From contig NZ_BDCI01000007.1 of the NCBI RefSeq assembly GCF_001613425.1, forward strand, positions 248,001-312,000: a stretch of DNA of 64,000 bases, written 5' to 3'. Source of the stretch: Nocardia vulneris. Its GTDB lineage: Bacteria; Actinomycetota; Actinomycetes; Mycobacteriales; Mycobacteriaceae. The position numbers and the translations under genes are program-made. The notes below the pieces were generated by a model. That model made no database searches, was not told where the DNA came from, and was given only the letters and a program-made list of their open reading frames with translations. Of the stretch, positions 42,760-51,119 are shown piece by piece (the first letter of the stretch is position 1; the number at the start of each line of letters is the position of its first letter).

Positions 42760-44712
42760 ATGGCGACTGCCGCGAAAGTCGACGCCACCGAAGAACAGGC
42801 CCGCGCACTGGTCGAGGAATCCCGCGAAACCACCTGGGCCAAACCATCGTTCGCCAAGGAGATGTTTCTCGGACGGTTCCGGCTGGATCTGATCCACCCC
42901 TACCCACGGCCCAGCGCGGAAGACGCCGCACGCACCGAGGCCTACCTGGCCCGGCTGCGGCCGTTCTGCGAATCCATCGACGGGCGGGTGATCGAAACCG
43001 AGGGCCGGATCCCGGACGAATACGTCAAAGGCCTGGCCGAACTCGGCTGCTTCGGGCTCAAGATCCCCGAATCCCATGGGGGTCAAGGGCTTTCCCAGTT
43101 CGGCTACAACCGCGCGTTGATGCTCGTCGGCTCCGCGCACCCCAGCCTCGGCGTGCTGCTCTCGGCGCACCAGTCGATCGGCGTGCCCGAACCGCTCAAG
43201 CTCGCGGGCACCGCGGAACAGAAAGCCGAGTTTCTGCCCCGCTGCGCCGCGGGCGCGGTGAGCGCGTTCCTGCTCACCGAGCCCGACGTCGGCTCCGACC
43301 CGGCCCGGATGGCGAGTTCGGCAGTGCCCACCGACGACGGCGAGGCGTACCTGCTCAACGGGGTCAAGCTGTGGACCACCAATGGCGTTGTCGCCGAACT
43401 GCTCGTGGTGATGGCGCGGGTGCCCAAGAGCGACGGGCACCGCGGCGGCATCTCCGCGTTCGTCGTCGAAGCCGACTCGCCGGGCATCACGGTCGAGCGG
43501 CGCAACGCGTTCATGGGTCTGCGCGGCATCGAGAACGGCGTCACCCGGATGCATGACGTGCGGGTACCCAAGGCCAACCTGATCGGGCGCGAGGGCGACG
43601 GCCTGAAGATCGCGCTCACCACCCTCAACGCGGGCCGGCTCGCCATCCCCGCGCTGTGCACCGCGTCCGCCAAATGGTCGCTGAAGATCGCCAGGGAATG
43701 GAGCGCCGCCCGCGTGCAGTGGGGGCGCCCGGTCGGCGAGCACGAGGCCGTCGGGCAGAAGATATCTTTCATCGCCGCAACGACTTACGCGCTGGAAGCG
43801 GCCCTGGACCTCTCCGCCGCCATGTGCGACGAGGCGCGCAACGACATCCGGATCGAGGCGGCCCTGGCCAAGCTGTGGGCCAGCGAGATGAGCTGCACCA
43901 TCGCCGATGAGCTGGTACAGATCCGCGGTGGCCGCGGCTACGAGACGGCAGCCTCGCTCGCGGCCCGTGGCGAGCGCGCCGTCGGCGCCGAACAACTCGT
44001 CCGGGATCTGCGCATCAACCGCATCTTCGAAGGTTCCAGCGAGATCATGCGGCTGCTGATCGCCCGGGAAATGGCCGACGCGCACATGACCGCGGCCGGC
44101 GCGCTGGTCGACCGCAAGGCCGAGTTCAAGGACAAGGCGAAAGCGGCCGTGGGCGCGGCGGGCTTCTACGCGAAGTGGTTCCCGCAGTTGGCGGTCGGCG
44201 CGGGCACCACACCGGCCACCTTCTCCGAATTCGGGGTGCTGGCAAAGCATTTGCGGTTCGTCGAGCGCAGCTCGCGCAAGCAGGCGCGATCGCTGATGTA
44301 CGCCATGGGCCGCTGGCAGGCGGGCCTGGAGTACAAGCAGAACTTCCTCGGCCGCATCGTCGATATCGCGGCCGAACTGTTCGCGATCTCGGCGGCCTGC
44401 GTGCGCGCGCACGCGCTGCGCACCGCGAACGCCCCCGAGGCCGCGGCCGCCGAAGAGCTCGCCGACATCTTCGCCAAGCAGTCCCGGGTCCGCGTGCGCG
44501 CATTGTTCGACGCGCTCTGGGACAACACCGACGCCGAAGACCGCACCCTCACCCGCGGCGTCCTGGACGGCCGCTACACCTGGCTCGAAGCAGGCGTCTT
44601 CGACCCCAGCGAAGGCACCGGCCCCTGGATCGCCGAATGGCAGGTAGGCCCCTCCACCGAACCAAACCTCCTCCGCCCCTTCCTCCCCTCCACCCGCAAA
44701 CCAACCCCCTGA
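42760..44712 (+). CDS. fadE10: Acyl-CoA dehydrogenase FadE10-like
   Basis: A 650-residue acyl-CoA dehydrogenase. The first 400 residues are the flavin domain (LTEPDVGSDPARM, KLWTTNGVVAELL, GREGDGLKIALTTLNAGR, RIFEGSSEIMRLLIARE); the last 230 form the extra helical domain of the long branch. From memory it aligns along its full length with M. tuberculosis FadE10 (Rv0873, about 650 residues), including the N-terminal ARALVEESRET. It should oxidise an acyl-CoA at C2-C3 in fatty-acid breakdown, passing electrons to ETF; the true substrate of FadE10 is unsettled. The ATG at 42760 follows GAGGAGG. Confidence 0.88.
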   Translation: MATAAKVDATEEQARALVEESRETTWAKPSFAKEMFLGRFRLDLIHPYPRPSAEDAARTEAYLARLRPFCESIDGRVIETEGRIPDEYVKGLAELGCFGLKIPESHGGQGLSQFGYNRALMLVGSAHPSLGVLLSAHQSIGVPEPLKLAGTAEQKAEFLPRCAAGAVSAFLLTEPDVGSDPARMASSAVPTDDGEAYLLNGVKLWTTNGVVAELLVVMARVPKSDGHRGGISAFVVEADSPGITVERRNAFMGLRGIENGVTRMHDVRVPKANLIGREGDGLKIALTTLNAGRLAIPALCTASAKWSLKIAREWSAARVQWGRPVGEHEAVGQKISFIAATTYALEAALDLSAAMCDEARNDIRIEAALAKLWASEMSCTIADELVQIRGGRGYETAASLAARGERAVGAEQLVRDLRINRIFEGSSEIMRLLIAREMADAHMTAAGALVDRKAEFKDKAKAAVGAAGFYAKWFPQLAVGAGTTPATFSEFGVLAKHLRFVERSSRKQARSLMYAMGRWQAGLEYKQNFLGRIVDIAAELFAISAACVRAHALRTANAPEAAAAEELADIFAKQSRVRVRALFDALWDNTDAEDRTLTRGVLDGRYTWLEAGVFDPSEGTGPWIAEWQVGPSTEPNLLRPFLPSTRKPTP

Positions 44713-44725
44713 CCCACCCGGCCCC

Positions 44726-44751
44726 GTCGCGCTCCCACCCCGGAGCGCGAC
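44726..44751 (+). terminator. Terminator hairpin after fadE10
   Basis: GTCGCGCTCC (44726-44735) pairs perfectly with GGAGCGCGAC (44742-44751) over a 6-base loop, 14 bases after the stop. No T-run. Confidence 0.7.
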
Positions 44752-45111
44752 CCCGCCGTGCCCGAACCGGCAAATATTCGCGACTATCAGTCAAACGCTA
44801 GATATCAATAGATTCACCTGAACTTGTCGGCCGGCGCTCGATGGCAAAATCTAGGCCCCTCTAGGAAATCGCCTCGATACCCCGAGACCCACTGAGCGAC
44901 GTACGCATGACTCTCTATCGCAATCTAGTTCTGGGACTATAGATGTGTAGATCTTGGAGGTGGGGGGAGGGGTAGGGGGTGGGGGTACGTGTCGGCTTCA
45001 GTTGGACAACTTGTGCGTAACGCCTGGTATGTGGGGGTAACGGGGCGGAAATATCTATCGACAACCGGGCAAGAACGATCCGCTTGGATGCACCCTCCAC
45101 AGGAGGTCGTC
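44752..45111. promoter_or_regulatory. Promoter and leader region of the alpha/beta hydrolase
   Basis: 360 bases. The first half (44775-44945) is A/T-rich for this genome and probably holds the promoter (TATAGATGTG near 44938). Then comes the G-quadruplex motif at 44962-44985 and the ribosome site AGGAGG at 45101. The frame continues upstream to 44989 without a ribosome site, so I treat that part as untranslated. Confidence 0.45.
44962..44985 (+). promoter_or_regulatory. Strong G-quadruplex motif in a 5' leader
   Basis: Four G-runs of 6, 4, 5 and 5 bases separated by loops of 1, 2 and 1 bases (A, TA, T). Runs this long with loops this short predict a very stable quadruplex in DNA or RNA. It lies on the non-template strand about 127 bases before the ATG at 45112, so it would be present in the mRNA if transcription starts upstream. 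Confidence 0.6.
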
Positions 45112-46080
45112 ATGTCCATGACTATTTCGCGCTGCGCTGCCGACTACGAAGGTCACCGTGTCACGGTGACGGCTACGGACGGTGTCCCGCTGTCGGTCCG
45201 CGTGTTCGGCGGCGATACCGCGACGGTGACCGTCGTGTTCGCGCACGGGCACTGCTTACGCACCGAATCCTGGTCCTTCCTGCGCGATCACCTGCTGCGC
45301 CGCTGGGCGGACGCCGACACCAGGATGGTGTTCTACGACCATCGCGGGCACGGCGAATCCGGCGAGGCCCACCCCTCGACCTACACCATCGACCAACTCG
45401 GGCACGACCTCGACACCGTGCTGCGCACCGTCGCACCGACCGGGCCGGTCGTGCTGGTCGGGCATTCGATGGGCGCGATGGTGGTGCTGGCCTACGCCCG
45501 GCTCTTCCCGGAGACCATCGGCACCCGCATCGTCGGTGTCGGCTTGATCGCCGGCGCCGCCAACGGCCTCACCGAGGTCGGCCTCGGCCGCTTCCTGAAA
45601 CGACGCGCGGTGCGCTCGCTGCAGGTGGCGGTGGTGCGCGCGCCCCGCGTGATGCAGGGCTCCAAGCGGATGTCGCGCCGGATCTTCGAGCCGATCATGC
45701 GCGCGGCGAATTCCGGCACCAGGCGGGTCAATCCGCGCATGGTCGCGGTCGCGACCGCGATGCTGAACGAGACCCCGCTGCTGACCATGTCGAGTTTCCT
45801 CGCCTCGCTGATGACCTTCGACGAGACGGCGACTCTGCATCGGCTCGGCAGCATCCCCGCGCTGGTGCTCGCGGGCACCGCGGACATCGTGGTGCCGTTC
45901 GCGCACTCGGTGGTGCTCGCGTCACAGCTGGCGGGATCGCAGCTCGTGCCGCTGGAGGGCGCGGGACACAGCGTGATCTTCGAACGCGCCGAGGAGGTGG
46001 CGCTGTCGCTCGCCGGACTGGTCGACCAGGTCGTCGGCACCCTGCGCGGGCAGGGTCCGGAATACGCGGTCGCCGGCTGA
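45112..46080 (+). CDS. Alpha/beta hydrolase
   Basis: A 322-residue alpha/beta hydrolase. FAHGHCLRTESW forms the oxyanion loop, VLVGHSMGAMV the nucleophile elbow (Ser119), VLAGTADIVVP the acid (Asp) and EGAGHSVIF the histidine. Between them is a helical cap with LGRFLKRRAVRSLQ and an Arg-rich helix. There is no signal peptide. Family members hydrolyse lipid or other esters; the substrate is unknown. AGGAGG lies 5 bases from the ATG. Regulation through the upstream G-rich leader is possible. Confidence 0.87.
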   Translation: MSMTISRCAADYEGHRVTVTATDGVPLSVRVFGGDTATVTVVFAHGHCLRTESWSFLRDHLLRRWADADTRMVFYDHRGHGESGEAHPSTYTIDQLGHDLDTVLRTVAPTGPVVLVGHSMGAMVVLAYARLFPETIGTRIVGVGLIAGAANGLTEVGLGRFLKRRAVRSLQVAVVRAPRVMQGSKRMSRRIFEPIMRAANSGTRRVNPRMVAVATAMLNETPLLTMSSFLASLMTFDETATLHRLGSIPALVLAGTADIVVPFAHSVVLASQLAGSQLVPLEGAGHSVIFERAEEVALSLAGLVDQVVGTLRGQGPEYAVAG

Positions 46081-46084
46081 CGCG

Positions 46085-46121
46085 CCGGCCGTCGGCGTTT
46101 CGCACCAGCGCCGACGGCCGG
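46085..46121 (+). terminator. Hairpin terminator after the alpha/beta hydrolase
   Basis: CCGGCCGTCGGCG (46085-46097) pairs perfectly with CGCCGACGGCCGG (46109-46121) over an 11-base loop, directly after the stop; AACTTTTGG follows. Confidence 0.8.
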
Positions 46122-46208
46122 TCACGGGCAACTTTTGGGCGAACTACCGAAGATCGCTGCTCGACGAGCCAGAAATCGATTCCTTCTGTACTGTGTTAGA
46201 GATCACGT

Positions 46209-46224
46209 TGTGTGGTGAGTCACA
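46209..46224. promoter_or_regulatory. CRP-like site upstream of the Rv0250c-like gene
   Basis: TGTGT-GGTGAG-TCACA matches TGTGA-N6-TCACA at 9 of the 10 defined bases and lies 90 bases upstream of the ATG at 46315, an activating distance. Of the three CRP-like sites in the window this is the best placed. Confidence 0.5.
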
Positions 46225-46314
46225 CGACTTGGTGACGCGCGTTTCCTGGCAGACCATGGAACGAACCGCTACCCACCGAGTTCGCATGTGCCGCCAGGAA
46301 CACAGGAGGTATCG

Positions 46315-46602
46315 ATGACACGCAGCGAAATCGCGGAACTCCGCTATGCGGTCGGCCAGCTCCGGCAATCCATCGGCGCACTGCGGACGCACTATGGCGA
46401 CGCGAACATGGTGCGCCGGTTGGAGAACGACCTCGAACGGCTCGTCATCGACGCCGACGAGATCGAGCAGGCCCCGCCGCCGGAGGTGAAGCGCCGTCCG
46501 CAGGACACCATCTACGTCCCGGACAGCAAGTCCGACGAGGCCGCCTGGATGGGCGCACAGGACGAGGGCCTGGGCTTCCACTCCCGGCCGCGCACCAAGT
46601 AG
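46315..46602 (+). CDS. Rv0250c-like conserved protein of the Sdh1 neighbourhood
   Basis: A 95-residue soluble protein: an N-terminal helical coiled segment (SEIAELRYAVGQLRQSIGAL, then VRRLENDLERLVIDADEIE) and a C-terminal tail DTIYVPDSKSDEAAW...DEGLG. From memory this is the pattern of M. tuberculosis Rv0250c, which neighbours the succinate dehydrogenase genes Rv0249c-Rv0247c; here the same dehydrogenase follows after a thiolase on the other strand. Function unknown. AGGAGG is 5 bases from the ATG. Confidence 0.65.
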   Translation: MTRSEIAELRYAVGQLRQSIGALRTHYGDANMVRRLENDLERLVIDADEIEQAPPPEVKRRPQDTIYVPDSKSDEAAWMGAQDEGLGFHSRPRTK

Positions 46603-46619
46603 GTCCCGACAGGTACTTC

Positions 46620-46648
46620 GCGGGCCCGTTCCGTGCCGGTGGGCCCGC
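46620..46648. terminator. Bidirectional terminator between convergent genes
   Basis: GCGGGCCC (46620-46627) pairs with GGGCCCGC (46641-46648) over a 13-base loop, between the stops of the Rv0250c-like gene and the minus-strand thiolase. Confidence 0.65.
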
Positions 46649-46662
46649 GATGTGCGGTGTGC

Positions 46663-47898
46663 TCAGGCCCGGTGCCGACCGAAGCGTCGATTCGGTCGCG
46701 CGCCGTGGAACCGGGCACCGCGGGGGACGTCCGGCACCGGGGTGGATCCGGCCGATTCGAACAGGGCCGCAATGCCATGGTCATGGCCGAGCGCGATGGC
46801 CTCCAGTCCGTAACTGCCGTTGGTCCGGGCGAGTTCGTGCAGCATCGTGGTCATGATGCGCAGGCCGGTCGCGCCGACCGGATGCCCGAGCGCGATGGTC
46901 GAACCGTTCACGTTGAGCCGTTCCCGCGGATCGAAATCCCAGGCCCGCGTCAACGCCAGCACCTGCACCGCGAACCCCTCGTCCACCTCGACCAGATCGA
47001 GGTCGTCGAGCCGCAGTCCGGTGCGCCCGAGCAGCTTGGCCACCGCCGGCGCGGCACCGAGAGTCGCTGGGCCCGAATCACTTCCGGCCGCGGCCCAGCC
47101 GACCAGATAGGCCGTCGGCGACAGCCCGAGATCCACGAGCCGATCCTCGGCCACCACCAGGCAGGCGGCCGCGCCGCGCCGGTGTGCGCTCATGTTGCCC
47201 GTGGTCACCACACCGTCCGAGCGCAACGGGCGCAGCGCCGCCAAGGTGTAGGTGGAGACCTCGTCGTCGACCCCCTCATCGCGCAGGATCCGGTGTCCCC
47301 CAGTGTCTTCGCCGCCTCGATCGGGCCCGCGCAGCCCGGGGCCCGGCTCCTCGAGCACCCCGACCGGGATCACCTCGGCGGCGAATTTTCCCTGCCGCCA
47401 GGCACGCGCCGCCTTGCGGTGACTGGCCACCGCGAACTCATCGGCGTCGGCCCGGCCGATGCCGTAGTAGCGCGCCAAGTCCTCGGCGTTCGCCAGCACA
47501 GCGGCGTCGACCGGCACGCCGGGGCGAGCGTCGACCGCCGGGGCGCATTCCACACCGCCCGCCACCACCACGTCGGCGGCGCCGGTCTGCACCATCATCG
47601 CCGCCGTGAGCACCGCCTGCAGGCCGCTGCCGCAGCGCCGATCGGTGAGAAAACCGGGCACGGCCCACGGTAGACCCGCACCCCGCGCGGCCGCTCTGCT
47701 CAGTTCGGAGCCCGCGGACAGGCCGCCGTCGACGCAGGCCAGCGCGACATCTTCGACCCGGGCCGGGTCGATGCCGGAACGTTCGACCACCGCGGCGAGC
47801 ACGGTCGAGGCCAGCCATTCCGGCGGCATCCCGGCCAGTGCGCCTCCTTCGATCCCGCTCGGCGTGCGGACCGGCGCGACGATCGCGGCTCTTCTCAC
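46663..47898 (-). CDS. Thiolase-family protein with missing second catalytic cysteine
   Basis: A 411-residue thiolase (acetyl-CoA acetyltransferase fold). The nucleophile is present in TDRRCGSGLQ (Cys89), and NVNGSTIALGHPVGATG carries the histidine. The third block, normally CxGGGxG with the proton-shuttling Cys, here reads EAIALGHDHGIAALFE, so Ala369 stands where Cys should be. Classical thiolysis or condensation needs that Cys; SCP2-type thiolase-like proteins replace this block. The GTG at 47898 has GGAAGGAG upstream; longer frames upstream have no support. It is divergent from the sdh operon across 417 bases. Confidence 0.82.
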   Translation of the reverse strand: MRRAAIVAPVRTPSGIEGGALAGMPPEWLASTVLAAVVERSGIDPARVEDVALACVDGGLSAGSELSRAAARGAGLPWAVPGFLTDRRCGSGLQAVLTAAMMVQTGAADVVVAGGVECAPAVDARPGVPVDAAVLANAEDLARYYGIGRADADEFAVASHRKAARAWRQGKFAAEVIPVGVLEEPGPGLRGPDRGGEDTGGHRILRDEGVDDEVSTYTLAALRPLRSDGVVTTGNMSAHRRGAAACLVVAEDRLVDLGLSPTAYLVGWAAAGSDSGPATLGAAPAVAKLLGRTGLRLDDLDLVEVDEGFAVQVLALTRAWDFDPRERLNVNGSTIALGHPVGATGLRIMTTMLHELARTNGSYGLEAIALGHDHGIAALFESAGSTPVPDVPRGARFHGARPNRRFGRHRA

Positions 47899-48315
47899 CT
47901 GGCTCTCCTTCCCCCGCCGCGTCCGCACCCACCGGCACCGCCGGTCGAGCTGGACGCGGCCGCTGCCGTGCCCATCGGTGCACGTCAGCGGGTACATCTC
48001 GGGAAAGGTGACCACAGATTTGTTGCCGCCGTGTGACGATCGGCGCGTCGTGATTTCAACCCGCGGTTTTGTTCCGGGCGACCTTGCTCGAATCATGTTC
48101 CGTTTTAGTCGAGTTCGAAGTGTTTGCGGTCCGTTCACCGCTCTGCGCTGTCTGTTGAAGCGACATGGAATGTGGCGCAAATCACGGGCATCCCGGCGGG
48201 TCCGGAATGCCGGGACCCCGCTCGAGCGATAGCAGGGGTGTCGTATGGTGCTGGGCATCACATTCGATTGCAGAGGGAATCGATCCCCCCGCACAGCAGA
48301 GCGAGGCATCCACCT
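47899..48315. promoter_or_regulatory. Divergent region between the thiolase and sdh operon
   Basis: 417 bases with no convincing gene. A locally A/T-rich stretch lies at 48005-48120. The sequence GGTGC-TGGGCA-TCACA (48247-48262) agrees with the CRP palindrome at 8 of 10 positions, 54 bases before the sdh start. Frames that read through the region are open only by GC bias. Confidence 0.4.
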
Positions 48316-49146
48316 GTGAGTGCCGCACCGACCGCCACCCCGGAGACGGGGACCGGCGTCTTCAGCAAGACCAGGGCCCGAATCTCCGAGCGCACGTTGC
48401 GTACCGATCGATGGTGGGTACCACCGTTGATCACGGTGCTCGGGCTCGGCGCGTTCGTCATCTACGCGACGATCAGATCCTATGTGCGAACGGCATATTG
48501 GGTACCGGACTACCACTACCTGACGCCGTTCTATTCTCCGTGCCTGAGCACCTCGTGCGTCGAGGGGTCCAGTCACTTCGGCACGCCGTTCGGCGACCTG
48601 CCCGCGATCCTGCCGCTGGGCTTCGTCGTGCTGCCGTTCCTGCTCGGCTTCCGTTTGACCTGCTATTACTACCGCAAGGCCTACTACCGGGCCGTGTGGT
48701 TCTCCCCGCCCGCCTGCGCGGTCGCCGAGCCGCACGCCAAGTACACCGGCGAGACCCGGCTGCCGCTGATCATCCAGAACGCGCACCGCTACTTCTTCTA
48801 TGTGGCGCTGCTCGTTTCGGTGATCAACACCTATGACGCGGCGGTCGCGTTCCACGGCAAGGACGGCGGTTTCGGTTTCGGCCTCGGCAATATCGTGCTG
48901 TGGGTCAACGTGATCCTGCTGTGGGCTTACACCCTGTCCTGCCATTCCTGCCGGCATATCGCGGGCGGTCGGCTCAAGAACTTCTCCGCGCATCCGGTGC
49001 GCTACTGGTTCTGGACCCAGGTCTCCAAATTGAACACCCGGCACATGGCGCTGGCCTGGACCACGCTCGGCACCCTCGTGCTGACCGACTTCTACGTCAT
49101 GTTGGTGGCCAGCAAGACGATTTCGGACTTGCGGTTCATCAACTGA
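48316..49146 (+). CDS. Succinate dehydrogenase membrane subunit (Sdh1 type, Rv0249c-like)
   Basis: A 276-residue membrane protein, close to the 273 residues I recall for Rv0249c. About five hydrophobic helices follow a polar N-terminus, with histidines suited to heme or quinone binding: QNAHRYFFYV, TLSCHSCRHIAGG and KLNTRHMALAW. SSHFGTPFGDLPAILPLGFV is also typical of this single-subunit anchor. It holds the SdhA/B pair in the membrane and passes electrons to menaquinone. The GTG at 48316 has GAGG 9 bases upstream. It leads a three-gene operon. Confidence 0.83.
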   Translation: MSAAPTATPETGTGVFSKTRARISERTLRTDRWWVPPLITVLGLGAFVIYATIRSYVRTAYWVPDYHYLTPFYSPCLSTSCVEGSSHFGTPFGDLPAILPLGFVVLPFLLGFRLTCYYYRKAYYRAVWFSPPACAVAEPHAKYTGETRLPLIIQNAHRYFFYVALLVSVINTYDAAVAFHGKDGGFGFGLGNIVLWVNVILLWAYTLSCHSCRHIAGGRLKNFSAHPVRYWFWTQVSKLNTRHMALAWTTLGTLVLTDFYVMLVASKTISDLRFIN

Positions 49147-49176
49147 TCCGCCTCAACCCCAGGAGTATTCGCGGCC

Positions 49177-51117
49177 ATGCCAGAAGTGGAACGGCACAAG
49201 TACGACGTCGTCGTGATCGGCGCCGGTGGCGCCGGATTGCGCGCGGTGATCGAGGCCAGAGAACACGGCCATTCCGTCGCGGTGGTGTGCAAATCCTTGT
49301 TCGGCAAGGCGCACACCGTGATGGCCGAAGGCGGCTGCGCCGCGTCGATGGGTAATGCCAACGAGAAGGACAACTGGCAGACCCATTTCAAGGACACGAT
49401 GCGCGGCGGCAAGTTCCTGAACAACTGGCGCATGGCCGAACTGCATGCCCAGGAGGCGCCCGACCGGGTATGGGAGCTGGAAACCTATGGGGCGCTGTTC
49501 GATCGGACCGCCGACGGCCGGATCAGCCAGCGCAACTTCGGTGGCCACACCTACCCGCGGCTGGCGCACGTGGGCGACCGGACCGGCCTGGAGATCATCC
49601 GCACCATGCAGCAGAAGATCGTCTCGCTGCAGCAGGAGGACTTCGCGGCGACCGGCGACTACGAGGCGCGGATCAAGGTCTTCTCCGAGTGCACGATCAC
49701 CGAACTCCTCAAGGACGGCGACCGCATCTCGGGCGCGTTCGGCTACTGGCGCGAATCCGGCCGCTTCATCCTGTTCGAAACGCCCGCAGTGGTTTTGGCG
49801 ACCGGCGGCATCGGCAAGTCGTACAAGGTGACCTCGAACTCGTGGGAGTACACCGGCGACGGCCACGCGCTCGCGCTGCGTGCCGGGGCGACGCTGATCA
49901 ACATGGAGTTCCTGCAGTTCCACCCGACCGGCATGGTCTGGCCGCCGAGCGTCAAGGGCATCCTGGTCACCGAGGGTGTGCGCGGCGACGGCGGGGTGCT
50001 CAAGAACACCGAAGGCAAGCGGTTCATGTTCGACTACATCCCGCCGGTCTTCAAGGGGCAGTACGCCGAGACCGAGGAAGAAGCCGATCAGTGGTTGCGC
50101 GACAACGATTCCGCGCGCCGCACGCCCGACCTGCTGCCCCGCGACGAGGTCGCACGGGCGATCAACGAGGAGGTCAAGGCCGGACGCGGTACCCCGCACG
50201 GCGGCGTGTTCCTCGATATCGCCTCGCGGATGCCCGCCGAGGAGATCGTGCGGCGGCTGCCCTCCATGCACCACCAGTTCAAAGAGCTTGCCGACGTGGA
50301 CATCACGAAGGAGCCGATGGAGGTCGGCCCGACCTGTCACTACGTGATGGGCGGCGTCGAGGTCGATCCCGATACGGGCGCGGCGACGGTGCCGGGGTTG
50401 TTCGCGGCCGGTGAATGTTCCGGCGGCATGCACGGCTCCAACCGGTTGGGCGGCAACTCGCTGTCGGATCTGCTGGTGTTCGGCCGCCGGGCCGGTCTGG
50501 GCGCGGCCGCCTACGTCGAGCAGCTCACCGAACGTCCCGCGGTCTCGGATGCCGATATCAGCGCGGCGGCGAAAGTGGCGCTGGCACCGTTCGATCCGCC
50601 GGCCGAGGGCGCGGGCGAGAACCCCTACACCCTGCACACCGATCTGCAGCAGACGATGAACGACCTGGTCGGCATCATCCGCAAGGAACACGAGGTGCGC
50701 GAGGCGCTCACCAAGCTCGACGAGCTGCGCGCCCGGTTCCAGCAGGTCACCGTGGAGGGGCACCGCCAGTTCAACCCAGGCTGGCACCTCGCGCTCGACC
50801 TGGAGAACATGCTGCTGGTCAGCGAGTGCGTGGCGAAGGCGGCGCTGCTGCGCACCGAGAGCCGCGGCGGGCACACCCGCGACGATCATCCCTCGATGGA
50901 TGCCGACTGGCGGAACAAGCTGCTGGTCTGCTCGGTGGATCAGAGCACGGCGGGCCAGGCCATCCCCGACGTCACAGTGACGCCGAAGGACCAGGTTCCG
51001 ATGCGGCCGGAGCTGCTCGCCCTTTTCGATCTCGGCGAGCTCGAAAAGTACTACACCCCGGCCGAACTCGCCGGGCACCCGACGACAGTCGGGAATTCGA
51101 CAGAGCGAGAGGCGTAG
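49177..51117 (+). CDS. sdhA: Succinate dehydrogenase flavoprotein subunit SdhA (Sdh1 type)
   Basis: A 646-residue flavoprotein. DVVVIGAGGAGLRAVIEAR binds FAD, KAHTVMAEGGCAASMGN surrounds the flavin-attachment region, FLQFHPTGMVWP supplies active-site residues, RGDGGVLKN and GPTCHYVMGGVEVDPDTG follow, and AAGECSGGMHGSNRLGGNSL is the C-terminal FAD block. It oxidises succinate to fumarate and feeds electrons to SdhB. Length equals mycobacterial Rv0248c. The ATG at 49177 has AGGAG upstream; only 30 bases separate it from the anchor gene. Confidence 0.93.
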   Translation: MPEVERHKYDVVVIGAGGAGLRAVIEAREHGHSVAVVCKSLFGKAHTVMAEGGCAASMGNANEKDNWQTHFKDTMRGGKFLNNWRMAELHAQEAPDRVWELETYGALFDRTADGRISQRNFGGHTYPRLAHVGDRTGLEIIRTMQQKIVSLQQEDFAATGDYEARIKVFSECTITELLKDGDRISGAFGYWRESGRFILFETPAVVLATGGIGKSYKVTSNSWEYTGDGHALALRAGATLINMEFLQFHPTGMVWPPSVKGILVTEGVRGDGGVLKNTEGKRFMFDYIPPVFKGQYAETEEEADQWLRDNDSARRTPDLLPRDEVARAINEEVKAGRGTPHGGVFLDIASRMPAEEIVRRLPSMHHQFKELADVDITKEPMEVGPTCHYVMGGVEVDPDTGAATVPGLFAAGECSGGMHGSNRLGGNSLSDLLVFGRRAGLGAAAYVEQLTERPAVSDADISAAAKVALAPFDPPAEGAGENPYTLHTDLQQTMNDLVGIIRKEHEVREALTKLDELRARFQQVTVEGHRQFNPGWHLALDLENMLLVSECVAKAALLRTESRGGHTRDDHPSMDADWRNKLLVCSVDQSTAGQAIPDVTVTPKDQVPMRPELLALFDLGELEKYYTPAELAGHPTTVGNSTEREA

Positions 51118-51119
51118 CG

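Noticed and set aside
47899..49044. Extended N-terminus of the thiolase frame
   Set aside because: It runs antisense through the sdh promoter and anchor gene; the GTG at 47898 with GGAAGGAG is the natural start.
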